Shown here in pieces: positions 35,082-44,624 of a stretch of DNA of 64,000 nucleotides (positions within the stretch are counted from its first letter, which is position 1; the number at the start of each line of letters is the position of its first letter). This DNA comes from Antricoccus suffuscus (lineage in GTDB: Bacteria > Actinomycetota > Actinomycetes > Mycobacteriales > Antricoccaceae). The position numbers and the translations under genes are program-made. The DNA is taken from the NCBI RefSeq assembly GCF_003003235.1, contig NZ_PVUE01000007.1:149245-213244 (forward strand), given 5' to 3'. Below the pieces are notes generated by a model that was given only the letters and a program-made list of their open reading frames with translations, did not search any database and was not told the origin of the DNA.

Positions 35082-36715
35082 GGCCGCTCGATCCACGGCT
35101 GCTGCGCTATGCCGGCGCCACTAGGGGACTGCTTGCCGGCGCGGCCGGAGTAGGACTGGCCGGTACGGCGGCCACGATCGGGTACGCCGTCGTGCTGGCC
35201 GGACTGGTCGCGCACGTGGTGCGCGGGGGGAGCGCTGCGACAATGACCGGCGGCGTGGTCGCGTTGCTGGTCATTGTTGTGGCGCGGGCCGCGATCGCCT
35301 GGTACGCCGAATACTTTCCGCGTCGGACGGCCGTGCGGATGACCAGTCAGATACGACGTGCGCTGCTCACCCGCGTGACGACGGAGGACCGTGCAGCGAT
35401 GGTGGACCGCAGCCCGGCGCGGTTGATCAACTTGGCCACGACCGGGGTTGCCGGCCTCGAGACGTACGCCGCCCGCTACCTGCCGCAGCTGGTACTCGCG
35501 ACGATGGTGCCGCTGGGCATTGTCGTCTATCTCGGGTTTCAGGACGTCGAGTCTGCGATCGTGATCGCAGTGACGATCCCGCTCATCCCGATGTTCATGG
35601 CGCTGGTCGGATGGCATACGCAGAAGACCGCGCACCGGCAGTACCGGTTGCTTGACGTCCTTGCCCACCGGTTTACCGATGTCGTCACCGGATTGACGAC
35701 GCTGAAGGCGTTTGGCCGTTCGCGCGCGCAAGCCGAGCTGATCCGGCGTACCGACGCAGAGCACAAGTCGGCAACGATGAAGACGCTACGGATCGCATTT
35801 TTGTCGGCACTGGTCCTGGAGTTGCTGGCGACACTGTCTGTAGCTCTGGTCGCGGTGTCCATCGGGCTGCGACTGGTGTCCGGCAGCCTCGACCTGCACA
35901 CTGGCCTGACCGTCCTGCTAGTCGCGCCGGAGGCCTACCTGGCGCTGCGTGCGGTGGGCACACATTTTCACGCCAGCGTCGATGGTTTAACTGCGGCAGA
36001 GGCGATCTTCGCGATACTCGACCAGCCGGTATGCCATTCGGGGCACGCGGCTGTGCCGAGTCGATGGACGACGATCACGCTGAGAGATATAGCGGTGCAG
36101 TACGCCGGTGCACGTGCCCCGGTGCGTCTTCCGGATTTCACCTGCCGTGCCGGCGACACAACCTTGCTGGCCGGTCCGAGTGGCGTCGGTAAAAGCACCG
36201 CGCTCAACCTGATTGCCGGCGTGCTGCAATCGACATCGGGAGAGGTGCTCATCGATGCGACGCCCCTGGACCTGCTCGAAAGGGCGGCTTGGTCTGCGCA
36301 GACCGGATACGTTGCGCAGTCACCATATATACCCGCTGGTACCGTCGCCGACAATATCCGGATGTTGAGCTCGGGCAGCGCTGAGCGCGTCGACCATGCC
36401 TTGTACGTCGCCGGACTCGCCGAGTTCGTTATGCAGCTGCCCCGAGGCGCGGACACCATGCTGCGCGAGGGCGCGCCAGAGTGGTCGCAGGGCCAGCGCC
36501 AGCGGCTTGCAATCGCGCGCGCCGTCGCCGCTCGCCCTCAGTTACTCCTGCTCGACGAGGCGACGTCGGCGCTGGACCATCGCACCGAATATCTTGTGCT
36601 GCAGCGGATCCGGCAGGAGTTCGCGGGTCGGACGATCGTGATCGCGGGGCATCGTGACGCGACGCGGGACGTCGCTGATCAGGTCATCGACCTGGGCGCG
36701 GTGGCGCGAGTATGA
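35078..36715 (+). CDS. cydD: ABC exporter CydD, cytochrome bd assembly
   Basis: 545 residues from ATG 35078 overlapping the cydB stop. Six transmembrane helices precede the ATPase domain: Walker A GPSGVGKST, Walker B LLLLDEATSALDH. The ABC signature reads WSQGQRQRLAIARA in place of the usual LSGGQ, which is notable. CydDC exports thiols (glutathione or cysteine in E. coli, probably another low-molecular thiol here) needed for oxidase maturation. It overlaps cydC by four bases. Confidence 0.95.
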   Translation: MRPLDPRLLRYAGATRGLLAGAAGVGLAGTAATIGYAVVLAGLVAHVVRGGSAATMTGGVVALLVIVVARAAIAWYAEYFPRRTAVRMTSQIRRALLTRVTTEDRAAMVDRSPARLINLATTGVAGLETYAARYLPQLVLATMVPLGIVVYLGFQDVESAIVIAVTIPLIPMFMALVGWHTQKTAHRQYRLLDVLAHRFTDVVTGLTTLKAFGRSRAQAELIRRTDAEHKSATMKTLRIAFLSALVLELLATLSVALVAVSIGLRLVSGSLDLHTGLTVLLVAPEAYLALRAVGTHFHASVDGLTAAEAIFAILDQPVCHSGHAAVPSRWTTITLRDIAVQYAGARAPVRLPDFTCRAGDTTLLAGPSGVGKSTALNLIAGVLQSTSGEVLIDATPLDLLERAAWSAQTGYVAQSPYIPAGTVADNIRMLSSGSAERVDHALYVAGLAEFVMQLPRGADTMLREGAPEWSQGQRQRLAIARAVAARPQLLLLDEATSALDHRTEYLVLQRIRQEFAGRTIVIAGHRDATRDVADQVIDLGAVARV

Positions 36716-38373
36716 CGACGTACGTGCCGCAATTGCTGCGCCTTGTGCGTCCGGCATGGGGCCGGCTGCTGATCGCGATTCTCGTGGCAACCCTCGCCAG
36801 CGGGTCCGCGATCGCGTTGCTAGCCGTCTCTGCTTGGCTGATTGTGCGGGCGTCGTCTCACCCTCCGGTGCTGCAGTTGATGGTGGCCGTGGTCGCGGTC
36901 CGCTTCTTCGGCATCAGCAGGGGAGTGTTCCGCTACGTCGAACGACTCGGCGCGCACGAGGCGGCATTTGAGGCGCTCGGCGTGGTCCGGCTGCGCCTGT
37001 ACGACCACCTTGAGCGACTCGCTCCGAGCGGCCAACTGTGGCGCCGTGGCGACTTGCTGACTCGGCTGATCGGCGATGTCGACTCGCTCGCGAGCCTGAT
37101 CACTAGATCGCTGGTGCCGTTGGCATCCACCGCGCTCGTCTTTGCTGCGGCAATTACGACGACCGCAGTGATCCTGCCTTCTGCCGGGTTGTTGCTGCTC
37201 GTCGTCGTTGCCGTGTTCGCGGTCGTCGTCCCGGCGCTCACGGGAGCCGGCGATCGTCGCGATGAAGCCGCGCTTGTCGCATTGAGGGCAGAACGCGGCT
37301 CGATCCTGACCGAGTCGATTCTTGCCGCCGCGGACCCCGGACTGCGGCCGGCCGCCGGCCGCTGGCTTGACGGCGTCGCCGTGGCTGATGCCAATGAGGA
37401 ACGCCTGGCGTCCCGGATGGCCCGTCGGGCGGGTATGGCCTCGGCCGTGACGATGGTGTGTATCGCAGGCGTCGTAGCCGGCATCTGGTCATTGAGCGCA
37501 TCGGCGCTGGCAGTGGGAACGATCGCGCCGGAGAACGCCGGTTTGGTTACGCTGCTGCCGCTCGGCCTGTTAGAACTCGCACAGCTGGTCCAGCCCGCGC
37601 TCGCCCAGATACAGAGCTCGCGGGCGAGCGCGGAGCGGATCTTCGACGTACTCAGTGCTCCCGAACCGGTGACCGAGCCAGATCGTGTCACCGCGCTACC
37701 CGCCGACGCGATAGGCATATCTATGAGCAACGTGAGTGTTCGCTGGCCGGACGCGGAAGGCCCTGCGGTAGAAGGATTCAGCGTCGACTTGAGGCCGGGC
37801 CGCAAGATCGCGCTCGTCGGACCCAGCGGGTGCGGCAAGTCTACGATCGTGGCCTGTTTGCTGGGGTTCGTCGACGCGAATGCCGGCAGTTTCGAAGTGG
37901 GTGGCATTGACCGGCGCACACTGTCGGGATCCCAACTTCGGTCGCTTTCGGCGTGGGGAGACCAGCAGGCGCACCTATTTGACACCACCGTCGCCGAGAA
38001 CGTCCGGCTCGGTGACCCGCGCGCGAGCGACGGTCAGGTCCGCGACGTACTGCGCCGGGCGCAGCTCGGCGACTGGATCGATCTGCTCCCAAAGGGGATG
38101 GGCACTCGGGTTGGTCAGTTCGGAAGCATGGTGTCCGGCGGACAGCGGCAGCGCATCGCGCTTGCCCGAATGCTGCTCGCGGACCGGCCGATCATGCTGC
38201 TCGACGAGCCGACTGCCGGCATCGACCGGCCGACCGCCGCAGCGCTGATGGACGACATCATTGCCAGTGCGGAGGGAAAGGCGTTGCTGGTGGCCACGCA
38301 CGACCTCGAGTACTTGGACAAGTTCGACCAGGTGATCGACCTGTCCGGTCAGCTCGTCTCGAACCATCCTTGA
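36712..38373 (+). CDS. cydC: ABC exporter CydC, cytochrome bd assembly
   Basis: 553 residues, partner of CydD. Transmembrane half, then Walker A GPSGCGKST, signature VSGGQRQRIALARM and Walker B IMLLDEPTAGIDR. Both half-transporters are encoded separately here; in mycobacteria and corynebacteria they are too. Its last 25 bases overlap the convergent acyl-CoA synthetase gene. Confidence 0.95.
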   Translation: MTTYVPQLLRLVRPAWGRLLIAILVATLASGSAIALLAVSAWLIVRASSHPPVLQLMVAVVAVRFFGISRGVFRYVERLGAHEAAFEALGVVRLRLYDHLERLAPSGQLWRRGDLLTRLIGDVDSLASLITRSLVPLASTALVFAAAITTTAVILPSAGLLLLVVVAVFAVVVPALTGAGDRRDEAALVALRAERGSILTESILAAADPGLRPAAGRWLDGVAVADANEERLASRMARRAGMASAVTMVCIAGVVAGIWSLSASALAVGTIAPENAGLVTLLPLGLLELAQLVQPALAQIQSSRASAERIFDVLSAPEPVTEPDRVTALPADAIGISMSNVSVRWPDAEGPAVEGFSVDLRPGRKIALVGPSGCGKSTIVACLLGFVDANAGSFEVGGIDRRTLSGSQLRSLSAWGDQQAHLFDTTVAENVRLGDPRASDGQVRDVLRRAQLGDWIDLLPKGMGTRVGQFGSMVSGGQRQRIALARMLLADRPIMLLDEPTAGIDRPTAAALMDDIIASAEGKALLVATHDLEYLDKFDQVIDLSGQLVSNHP

Positions 38374-40019
38374 TACTGCTTCCGCAGCTTGTATTTCAGG
38401 ACCTTTCCGCCAACGGTCTCGGGGAGGTCCTGGGCGAAGATCACCGACTTTGGGGATTCGAAGGCAGCAAGCCGGTCCCGGCAGAACGCGATAATAGACC
38501 GCTCGTCGGCGTATCCCGATTCGTTCGGTACGACGACGGCCGTCACTGCCTCACCCCACCGCGGGTGCGGCACGCCGATCACCGCGGCCCGCTGGACGGC
38601 CGGATGTTGTACAAGTACTGATTCCACCCGGATTGTCGAGACGTTTTCGCCGCCGGACTTCACAATGTCCTTAAACCGGTCGACCATGATTCGGTGGCCG
38701 TCCTCGCCGTAGACGCAGCTGTCGCCGGAGTGGAACCAGCCGTCCCGGAAGGCGTCCTTGGTGGCCTCTTCGTCGCGGTAGTAGCCGGCGGTGATAGCCG
38801 GAGAACGGTAGACGGCCTCTCCTGGTACGCCGGGCTCGTCGATCGGTACGCCGGCCGGGTCGACGAGCATTGACGCGAGTAGTGGGCTCGGAATTCCGAC
38901 GTAGTTGTGCTCCGGCGCGGTTCGGCGGTAGAGATCGTCCCATTTGTCCGGCCAGAAGCGATGGCAGCTGATTGACTCGGTCTGGCCGAAGATCTCGACC
39001 ACCACCAGTTCGTTACCGCATAGGACTTTAAGGACGTCAAGGGTCGTTGGGGACAGTGCTGCCCAGCCGTAGACGACGACCCGCAGACTGCTCACGTCGA
39101 AGGCTGCGGGACTACTGGTTATCGTCTCCGCCAGTGCATTGACCATCGCCGGCGACCCGGCCCATAACGCGGTAACCCGCTCGGCGCTGATCGCGGCGGC
39201 AATTGCATCTGCGGCCGGCCGACGACCGATCACCAGCGTGCCGCCCGCGAGGAACGCCGGAAATGTGAAGATCTGGTCACCGATGTGATAAATGATCGGC
39301 AGGAACGTTGCGAGCCTTACATCCGATTCGATGTGTACGCCGCGGGTAAGCGTGAGTGAGAAACCGTACGCCGCAAACATAGTGCTGGAGTGCGAGATCA
39401 TCACCCCTTTGGGCAGTGCGGTCGTGCCGGAGGTGAAGAGGATCTGCCAGATGTCGTCGCCGTGGATGGTGACCTCCGGTTCGGCGGTTGATCCACCGGC
39501 AGTGAATTCGGCAAACGAGACACTTCCCGGCGCCGGTTCGCCGCCGATCGTGATCGTCACGTCCGGCCGGAGATCCGTTGCGCCAAAGGACTTTTCGGCG
39601 CGTGGCCACAGCTCGGCGTCGACAATCGTGAACTTTGGCTCGGTTTTTTCAATGAGATGCGTGACTACGTCGTCCGCGAGGGAAGGGTTGATCGGTACGG
39701 CCACCATGCCCGCCTTGGCGATGCCGATCTTCGCGAGGTAGGCCTCAACTGAGTTTTCGCAGAAGAGCGCGACGCGGTCGCCTTGAACGAGACCGCCCGC
39801 CCGCAGCCCGTTCGCGACCTGGTTGGCGACGTCGTCGGACTGCCGGTAAGTGAGCCTGGCAAATCGATCATCACCGTACGCGCCTTCCCAGCCAACGATC
39901 GCCTCCGTGTCGGGCTGGCTCCAGGTGACTCGCTCGAGAATGTCGCCCACGCTGGTGCGTTCCCAGCGGTTTGTCGCTCGCCGACCGACCAGGTTGGTGA
40001 CATCAACATCGATGCTCAT
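38349..40019 (-). CDS. Acyl-CoA synthetase (AMP-forming), divergent member of the Atu-like locus
   Basis: 556 residues of the ANL superfamily. P-loop LFTSGTTALPKGVM, the A5-type motif VVVEIFGQTES, hinge motif DRFKDIVKSGGENVS and catalytic lysine region LPETVGGKVLKYK are present. It activates a carboxylic acid to its CoA ester via acyl-AMP. It faces away from the large operon at 40177 across a 157-base region with a matching pair of operator-like sites, so the two are probably co-regulated. Substrate is unknown; a branched or terpenoid acid is inferred from context. Confidence 0.9.
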   Translation of the reverse strand: MSIDVDVTNLVGRRATNRWERTSVGDILERVTWSQPDTEAIVGWEGAYGDDRFARLTYRQSDDVANQVANGLRAGGLVQGDRVALFCENSVEAYLAKIGIAKAGMVAVPINPSLADDVVTHLIEKTEPKFTIVDAELWPRAEKSFGATDLRPDVTITIGGEPAPGSVSFAEFTAGGSTAEPEVTIHGDDIWQILFTSGTTALPKGVMISHSSTMFAAYGFSLTLTRGVHIESDVRLATFLPIIYHIGDQIFTFPAFLAGGTLVIGRRPAADAIAAAISAERVTALWAGSPAMVNALAETITSSPAAFDVSSLRVVVYGWAALSPTTLDVLKVLCGNELVVVEIFGQTESISCHRFWPDKWDDLYRRTAPEHNYVGIPSPLLASMLVDPAGVPIDEPGVPGEAVYRSPAITAGYYRDEEATKDAFRDGWFHSGDSCVYGEDGHRIMVDRFKDIVKSGGENVSTIRVESVLVQHPAVQRAAVIGVPHPRWGEAVTAVVVPNESGYADERSIIAFCRDRLAAFESPKSVIFAQDLPETVGGKVLKYKLRKQYQGWFETS

Positions 40020-40040
40020 AAGGTGACCCCGTCCAGTGGA

Positions 40041-40056
40041 GTAAATATCGGTTCAC
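40041..40056. promoter_or_regulatory. Operator-like dyad 1 (TetR site candidate)
   Basis: GTAAATATCGGTTCAC is an imperfect dyad (GTnAA...TTnAC), 22 bases upstream of the minus-strand synthetase start. A closely matching copy lies in inverted orientation at 40135-40150. Confidence 0.6.
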
Positions 40057-40134
40057 TAGAGACTAGGGCGTTTGGCCCGTGTTGTGAAGTGGCTCATATC
40101 CGAACCAGGAATCATGCGACACTTGCCAGATTAA

Positions 40135-40150
40135 GTTAATCGATATTTAC
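40135..40150. promoter_or_regulatory. Operator-like dyad 2 (TetR site candidate)
   Basis: GTTAATCGATATTTAC, whose reverse complement GTAAATATCGATTAAC matches dyad 1 at 14 of 16 positions, lies 27 bases upstream of the operon start at 40177. The TetR gene at the operon end is the likely ligand. Confidence 0.65.
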
Positions 40151-40176
40151 TAAGGCCATCGAAGAGAGGTGACCGC

Positions 40177-41775
40177 GTGCCGGTATTGAAATCTGTCCTG
40201 GACCCGTCGGACGAGACGTTCGAGAGCAATCGCGAAGCGCAGCTGCGAGTGATAGCCGACCTCGACGCGCAGTTGGATCTGGTGCGCGCTGGCGGCGGCG
40301 AGCGGTACGCCGAGCGGCACCGCAAGCGCGGCCGGCTCCTGGTGCGCGAGCGGGTCGAGCTTCTCGTCGACCGCGACTCGCCGTTTCTTGAACTATCGGC
40401 GCTGGCTGCGTGGGGAACCGAATTCACGGTCGGCGCGAGCATCTTGACCGGGATCGGCGTCGTCAGTGGCGTCGAGTGCGTCATCATCGGTCACGACCCG
40501 ACGGTGCGCGGTGGAGCGATGAATCCGTACACGCTGCGTAAGACGCTTCGCGCGCTGGAGATCGCCCGCACCAACAGACTCCCGGTGATCAACCTCGTCG
40601 AGTCCGGTGGTGCCGATCTACCGACCCAGTCGGAGCTGTTCGTGCGGGCCGGCAAGATCTTTCATGACTTGACTGAGCTATCCGCTATGGGAGTGCCGAC
40701 GCTCGCGCTGGTTTTCGGCAACTCGACCGCCGGTGGAGCTTATGTGCCTGGGATGTGTGACTACGCCGTACTCGTCGACGGACACGCCAAGGTATTTCTT
40801 GGTGGACCGCCGCTGGTGAAGATGGCCACCGGTGAGGAAGCAGACGACGAGGCGCTCGGCGGCGCCGACATGCATTCGCGAGTGTCCGGACTGTCTGATC
40901 ACTTTGCCGTCGACGAGATCGACTGCATCCGGATCGGCCGCCAGATCGTCTCGGAGTTCAACTGGCGCAAGCTCGGCCCCGGCCCGACGCAACCGGCCGA
41001 CCCTCCACTTTACGATCCGGCCGAGCTGCTCGGGATCGCTCCGCCGGACTTCCGGGTCCCCGTCGACCCGCACGAGGTGCTCGCACGCGTGGTGGACGGC
41101 TCGCGGTTCGGCGAATACAAACCGCTCTACGGGACGAGTCTGGTGACCGGATGGGCCTCTATACACGGGTTCCCGGTCGGAGTGCTCGCTAATGCGCGAG
41201 GCGTGCTGTTCAGCGAGGAAGCGAAGAAGGCCAGCGAGTTCATCCTGCTGGCCAACCAGACCAACACGCCACTGATCTTCTTGCAGAACACCACCGGCTA
41301 CATGGTCGGCACGACCTACGAGCAGGGCGGGATCATCAAGGACGGCGCCAAGATGATCAACGCGGTGACCAACAGCAAGGTCCCGCACATCACGATCAAC
41401 ATCGGTGCGTCGTTCGGCGCCGGCAACTACGGCATGTCCGGCCGGGCCTACGATCCACGGTTCATGTTTGCGTGGGCAAACGCCAAGCTCGCGGTCATGG
41501 GCGCTCAGCAGCTCGCCGGCGTGATGTCGATCGTTGGCCGGCAGTCGGCGGAGTCATCGGGTCGCGACTTCGACGCCGATGCCGACGCGGCTCGCACAAA
41601 GCAGATCGAGGAGCAGATCGAGCGCGAGTCGCACGCATTCTTTGTGACAGCGCGCCTGTACGACGACGGTGTCATCGATCCACGCGATACCCGCACCATC
41701 CTCGGGATGTCGCTGTCGGCGGCTCATTCACAAGTAGTCGAAGGGCGCCGTGGTTTCGGCGTCTTCCGGATGTAG
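40177..41775 (+). CDS. Acyl-CoA carboxylase beta (carboxyltransferase) subunit, AtuC/MCC-beta-like
   Basis: 532 residues from GTG. The N- and C-terminal carboxyltransferase domains carry the oxyanion-type signatures ESGGADLPTQ, FGNSTAGGAYVPGMCDY, and GVLFSEEAKKASEFI with IGASFGAGNYGMSGRAYDPR. Family members transfer CO2 from biotin to methylcrotonyl-, geranyl- or propionyl-CoA. The size and N-terminus fit methylcrotonyl/geranyl-CoA types better than propionyl types. With AtuA downstream, geranyl-CoA-like chemistry is plausible; the 3-methylcrotonyl-CoA alternative is open. First gene of the operon. Confidence 0.9.
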   Translation: MPVLKSVLDPSDETFESNREAQLRVIADLDAQLDLVRAGGGERYAERHRKRGRLLVRERVELLVDRDSPFLELSALAAWGTEFTVGASILTGIGVVSGVECVIIGHDPTVRGGAMNPYTLRKTLRALEIARTNRLPVINLVESGGADLPTQSELFVRAGKIFHDLTELSAMGVPTLALVFGNSTAGGAYVPGMCDYAVLVDGHAKVFLGGPPLVKMATGEEADDEALGGADMHSRVSGLSDHFAVDEIDCIRIGRQIVSEFNWRKLGPGPTQPADPPLYDPAELLGIAPPDFRVPVDPHEVLARVVDGSRFGEYKPLYGTSLVTGWASIHGFPVGVLANARGVLFSEEAKKASEFILLANQTNTPLIFLQNTTGYMVGTTYEQGGIIKDGAKMINAVTNSKVPHITINIGASFGAGNYGMSGRAYDPRFMFAWANAKLAVMGAQQLAGVMSIVGRQSAESSGRDFDADADAARTKQIEEQIERESHAFFVTARLYDDGVIDPRDTRTILGMSLSAAHSQVVEGRRGFGVFRM

Positions 41776-41785
41776 GGGCCGCGCC

Positions 41786-43795
41786 ATGACGAAGATTCGC
41801 AGACTACTTATTGCCAACCGCGGTGAGATCGCCGCGCGTATCATCCGCAGCGCACGCGAGATGGACATCCTGACCGTTGCCGTCTACTCCGACGCCGACT
41901 TAGGTGCGTCCTACGTGCAGCAGGCCGATCGTGCCGTCCGGCTGCCCGGCAACAGCGCGGCCGAGACGTACTTGCGGGCGGACAAGATCATCGAGGCGGC
42001 ACGGCGCACCGGATGCGACGCGGTGCATCCGGGCTACGGGTTCCTCTCCGAGAACGCCGACTTCGCGACCGCCTGCGCCGATGCTGGCCTGGTGTTCGTC
42101 GGACCGCCGGCACAGGCGATCGCGGCGATGGGATCGAAGATCGCGGCAAAGGAGTTGATGGCGGCGGCGGGCGTCCCGGTGCTGCCGGGCGTGACCGTCG
42201 GGAACGACGCGGCTCTTCAGCCCAACCTGGCCGAACGCACCGAGGCCGAAGTCGGCTATCCCGTGCTGGTCAAGGCGGCGTACGGCGGCGGCGGGCGCGG
42301 GATGCGCGTCGTACATGACGTCTCGGAGCTGTTGGAGGCCGTCAATGGCGCTCGGCGTGAAGCGAAGTCGGCGTTCGGTGATGGCACGGTGTTCCTGGAG
42401 CATTACGTCGAGTCGCCACGTCACATCGAGGTCCAGATCTTCGGGGACGAACACGGCAACGTCGTGCACCTGTTTGAGCGCGAGTGTTCAATCCAACGCC
42501 GATATCAGAAGATCATCGAAGAGGCGCCCTCGTCCGCGGTGTCCGAGTCGTTACGTGCAGAACTGTGCGACGCCGCGGTCGCGGCTGCAAAAGCTATCGG
42601 ATACGTCGGGGCCGGCACGGTCGAGTTCGTTATGGGAGCCGACGGGCGATTCTTCTTCCTTGAGGTCAACACCCGATTGCAGGTCGAGCACCCGGTCACC
42701 GAGATGATCACCGGGCTGGACCTCGTGCGCCTTCAGCTACAGGTCGCCGAAGGGGAGCGCTTGCCGGACGAGGTGAGCGCGGCGTCCATCAACGGGCACG
42801 CGATCGAAGTTCGACTCTATGCCGAGGATGTAGCCGCCGGATTCCTGCCAGCGACGGGCACGGTGCGGCGATTCGATGTGCCTCAACTACCGGGGCTGCG
42901 CGTCGACACGGGCATCGCGGCCGGCTCCGAGATCGGTCTGCATTACGACCCCATGCTGGCCAAGGTGATCGCGCATGGAGCCAGCCGTGACGACGCGCGC
43001 CGTACCTTGGCACGCGCGTTGAACGACACCCGGCTCCACGGGGTCGAGAGCAACCGCGAACTACTCATCGGGATCCTGCGCGAGGACGAGTTCGCCGCCG
43101 GCGACATCGACACCGGCTATCTCACCCGCCACGCCCCGGCGCAGTTAGCTGCCTCCGTACGCGATCCGCAGCTGATTGAGCTGCACTGTATCGCGGTTGC
43201 GCTGGCCGGCCAGGCGGGCCGACGCGAGCAGGCTGCGGTGCTTGGCACGCTACCGTCGGGTTGGCGCAACGTGCCGAGCGCACCCCAACGCGTGGTGCTG
43301 TCCACGGACGGTCGCGACGTGGACGTGTCCTACCGCTTTGATGGTGCCGAATTACGCGCCGAGGTGGATGGACAAGCGCTCGACAGTCTCCGCTTGCACG
43401 CGGCGCGTCCCGATCGCGTCGACCTCGAAGTCGACGGAATCCGACATGTCATTGACATCGACGCCACCGCTGACGTGGTTTACGTCCATAGCGGGTTGGG
43501 ATGCAGCGTGGTGACTGAGGTCCCTCGCTTCCCTGAACCGGGATCTAACGACGCTCCGGGTTCGTTGCTGGCCCCAATGCCAGGCACGGTCGTCCGGGTC
43601 GCGGTCGAGCCTGGAGCGTCGGTAAGCGCGGGGACCGTGATCGTCGTGCTCGAGGCAATGAAGATGGAGCACACACTGAAGGCCCCACATGCCGGAATAG
43701 TCAGTGAAGTGCACGCCGAAACCGGTAAGACAGTAGATATCGGTCAGGTGCTTGCCGTCATCGAGGAGCAAAGCGTGATCGAGGAGCAACTATGA
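41786..43795 (+). CDS. Acyl-CoA carboxylase alpha subunit (biotin carboxylase + BCCP), AtuF-like
   Basis: 669 residues from ATG 41786. The biotin carboxylase domain spans residues 1-450: ANRGEIAARIIRSA, ATP-grasp glycines YGGGGRGMRVV, and EVNTRLQVEHPVTEM. A linker domain and a C-terminal biotinyl domain follow with EAMKMEH, Lys626 being the biotinylated residue. It supplies carboxybiotin to the beta subunit encoded ten bases upstream. Its stop overlaps the next gene (ATGA). Confidence 0.93.
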   Translation: MTKIRRLLIANRGEIAARIIRSAREMDILTVAVYSDADLGASYVQQADRAVRLPGNSAAETYLRADKIIEAARRTGCDAVHPGYGFLSENADFATACADAGLVFVGPPAQAIAAMGSKIAAKELMAAAGVPVLPGVTVGNDAALQPNLAERTEAEVGYPVLVKAAYGGGGRGMRVVHDVSELLEAVNGARREAKSAFGDGTVFLEHYVESPRHIEVQIFGDEHGNVVHLFERECSIQRRYQKIIEEAPSSAVSESLRAELCDAAVAAAKAIGYVGAGTVEFVMGADGRFFFLEVNTRLQVEHPVTEMITGLDLVRLQLQVAEGERLPDEVSAASINGHAIEVRLYAEDVAAGFLPATGTVRRFDVPQLPGLRVDTGIAAGSEIGLHYDPMLAKVIAHGASRDDARRTLARALNDTRLHGVESNRELLIGILREDEFAAGDIDTGYLTRHAPAQLAASVRDPQLIELHCIAVALAGQAGRREQAAVLGTLPSGWRNVPSAPQRVVLSTDGRDVDVSYRFDGAELRAEVDGQALDSLRLHAARPDRVDLEVDGIRHVIDIDATADVVYVHSGLGCSVVTEVPRFPEPGSNDAPGSLLAPMPGTVVRVAVEPGASVSAGTVIVVLEAMKMEHTLKAPHAGIVSEVHAETGKTVDIGQVLAVIEEQSVIEEQL

Positions 43796-44556
43796 GCGAC
43801 GCAACGACGTACGAGCTTGAGGGACCCGTCGCCTGGCTGACGATCAATCGGCCCGATTCGCGCAACGCGCTGAGCAAGGACGTGCGCGACGGACTGTGGG
43901 ACGGCGTACGCCGGTTCAACGACGACGATGCCGCCCGCGTTCTCGTGGTGACCGGTTCCGGTGACAAGGCCTTCTGTGCCGGCGGTGATCTGAAAGAGAT
44001 GGCGCAGACCTCGCTCGAGGTGCCGCCGCCGGACTTCATGCCCCAGTTCGGTCGCAACATCGACGTACCAAAGCTGACGATCGCGGCGGTCAATGGTGTC
44101 GCGTACGCCGGGGGTTTCGCCTTGGCCCAGTTCTGCGATCTCTGTGTAGCGGCCGACACTGCCCGCTTTGCTGTCACGGAAGTAAAAGTAGGGCGCGGTT
44201 CGCCGTGGGCCACCCCGCTATCGTGGATGCTTCCGTCGCGGATCGCGATGCAGATCCTCGTTACCGGTGATCCGATCGACGCGCGGCGTGCGCACGAGCT
44301 CGGGCTGGTCAACGAGGTGGTGCCGGCCGCCGAGCTCCATTCGGCGACGCAGCGACTGGCCGAGCGGGTTGCCACCAACGCGCCGCTGTCGGTGATGGCC
44401 TCTAAGAAGACGGTGCAGCTGACTGCCGAGCTGCCGCTCGGTGCGGCCTACGACGAAGCCGAGCGGATCTGGGAGCCTGTCTACAAAAGCGCGGACGCCC
44501 AAGAGGGGCCGGCCGCGTTTCGGGACAAACGAGCTCCCCAATGGAAAGGACGCTAA
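43792..44556 (+). CDS. Enoyl-CoA hydratase/isomerase family protein, AtuE-like
   Basis: 254 residues, crotonase fold. Oxyanion-hole segments FCAGGDLKEM and NGVAYAGGFALAQ are intact. The catalytic region reads FAVTEVKVGRGSPWAT, keeping the first Glu. AtuE in Pseudomonas hydrates isohexenylglutaconyl-CoA; this position after the carboxylase genes fits, but sequence alone cannot give the substrate. Confidence 0.88.
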   Translation: MSDATTYELEGPVAWLTINRPDSRNALSKDVRDGLWDGVRRFNDDDAARVLVVTGSGDKAFCAGGDLKEMAQTSLEVPPPDFMPQFGRNIDVPKLTIAAVNGVAYAGGFALAQFCDLCVAADTARFAVTEVKVGRGSPWATPLSWMLPSRIAMQILVTGDPIDARRAHELGLVNEVVPAAELHSATQRLAERVATNAPLSVMASKKTVQLTAELPLGAAYDEAERIWEPVYKSADAQEGPAAFRDKRAPQWKGR

Positions 44557-44624
44557 GCGGTCGCCGAAGGCTGACCCGCCGCGACACACGACAAACCAGC
44601 CGACCACTTTGATAAGGAAGATGA

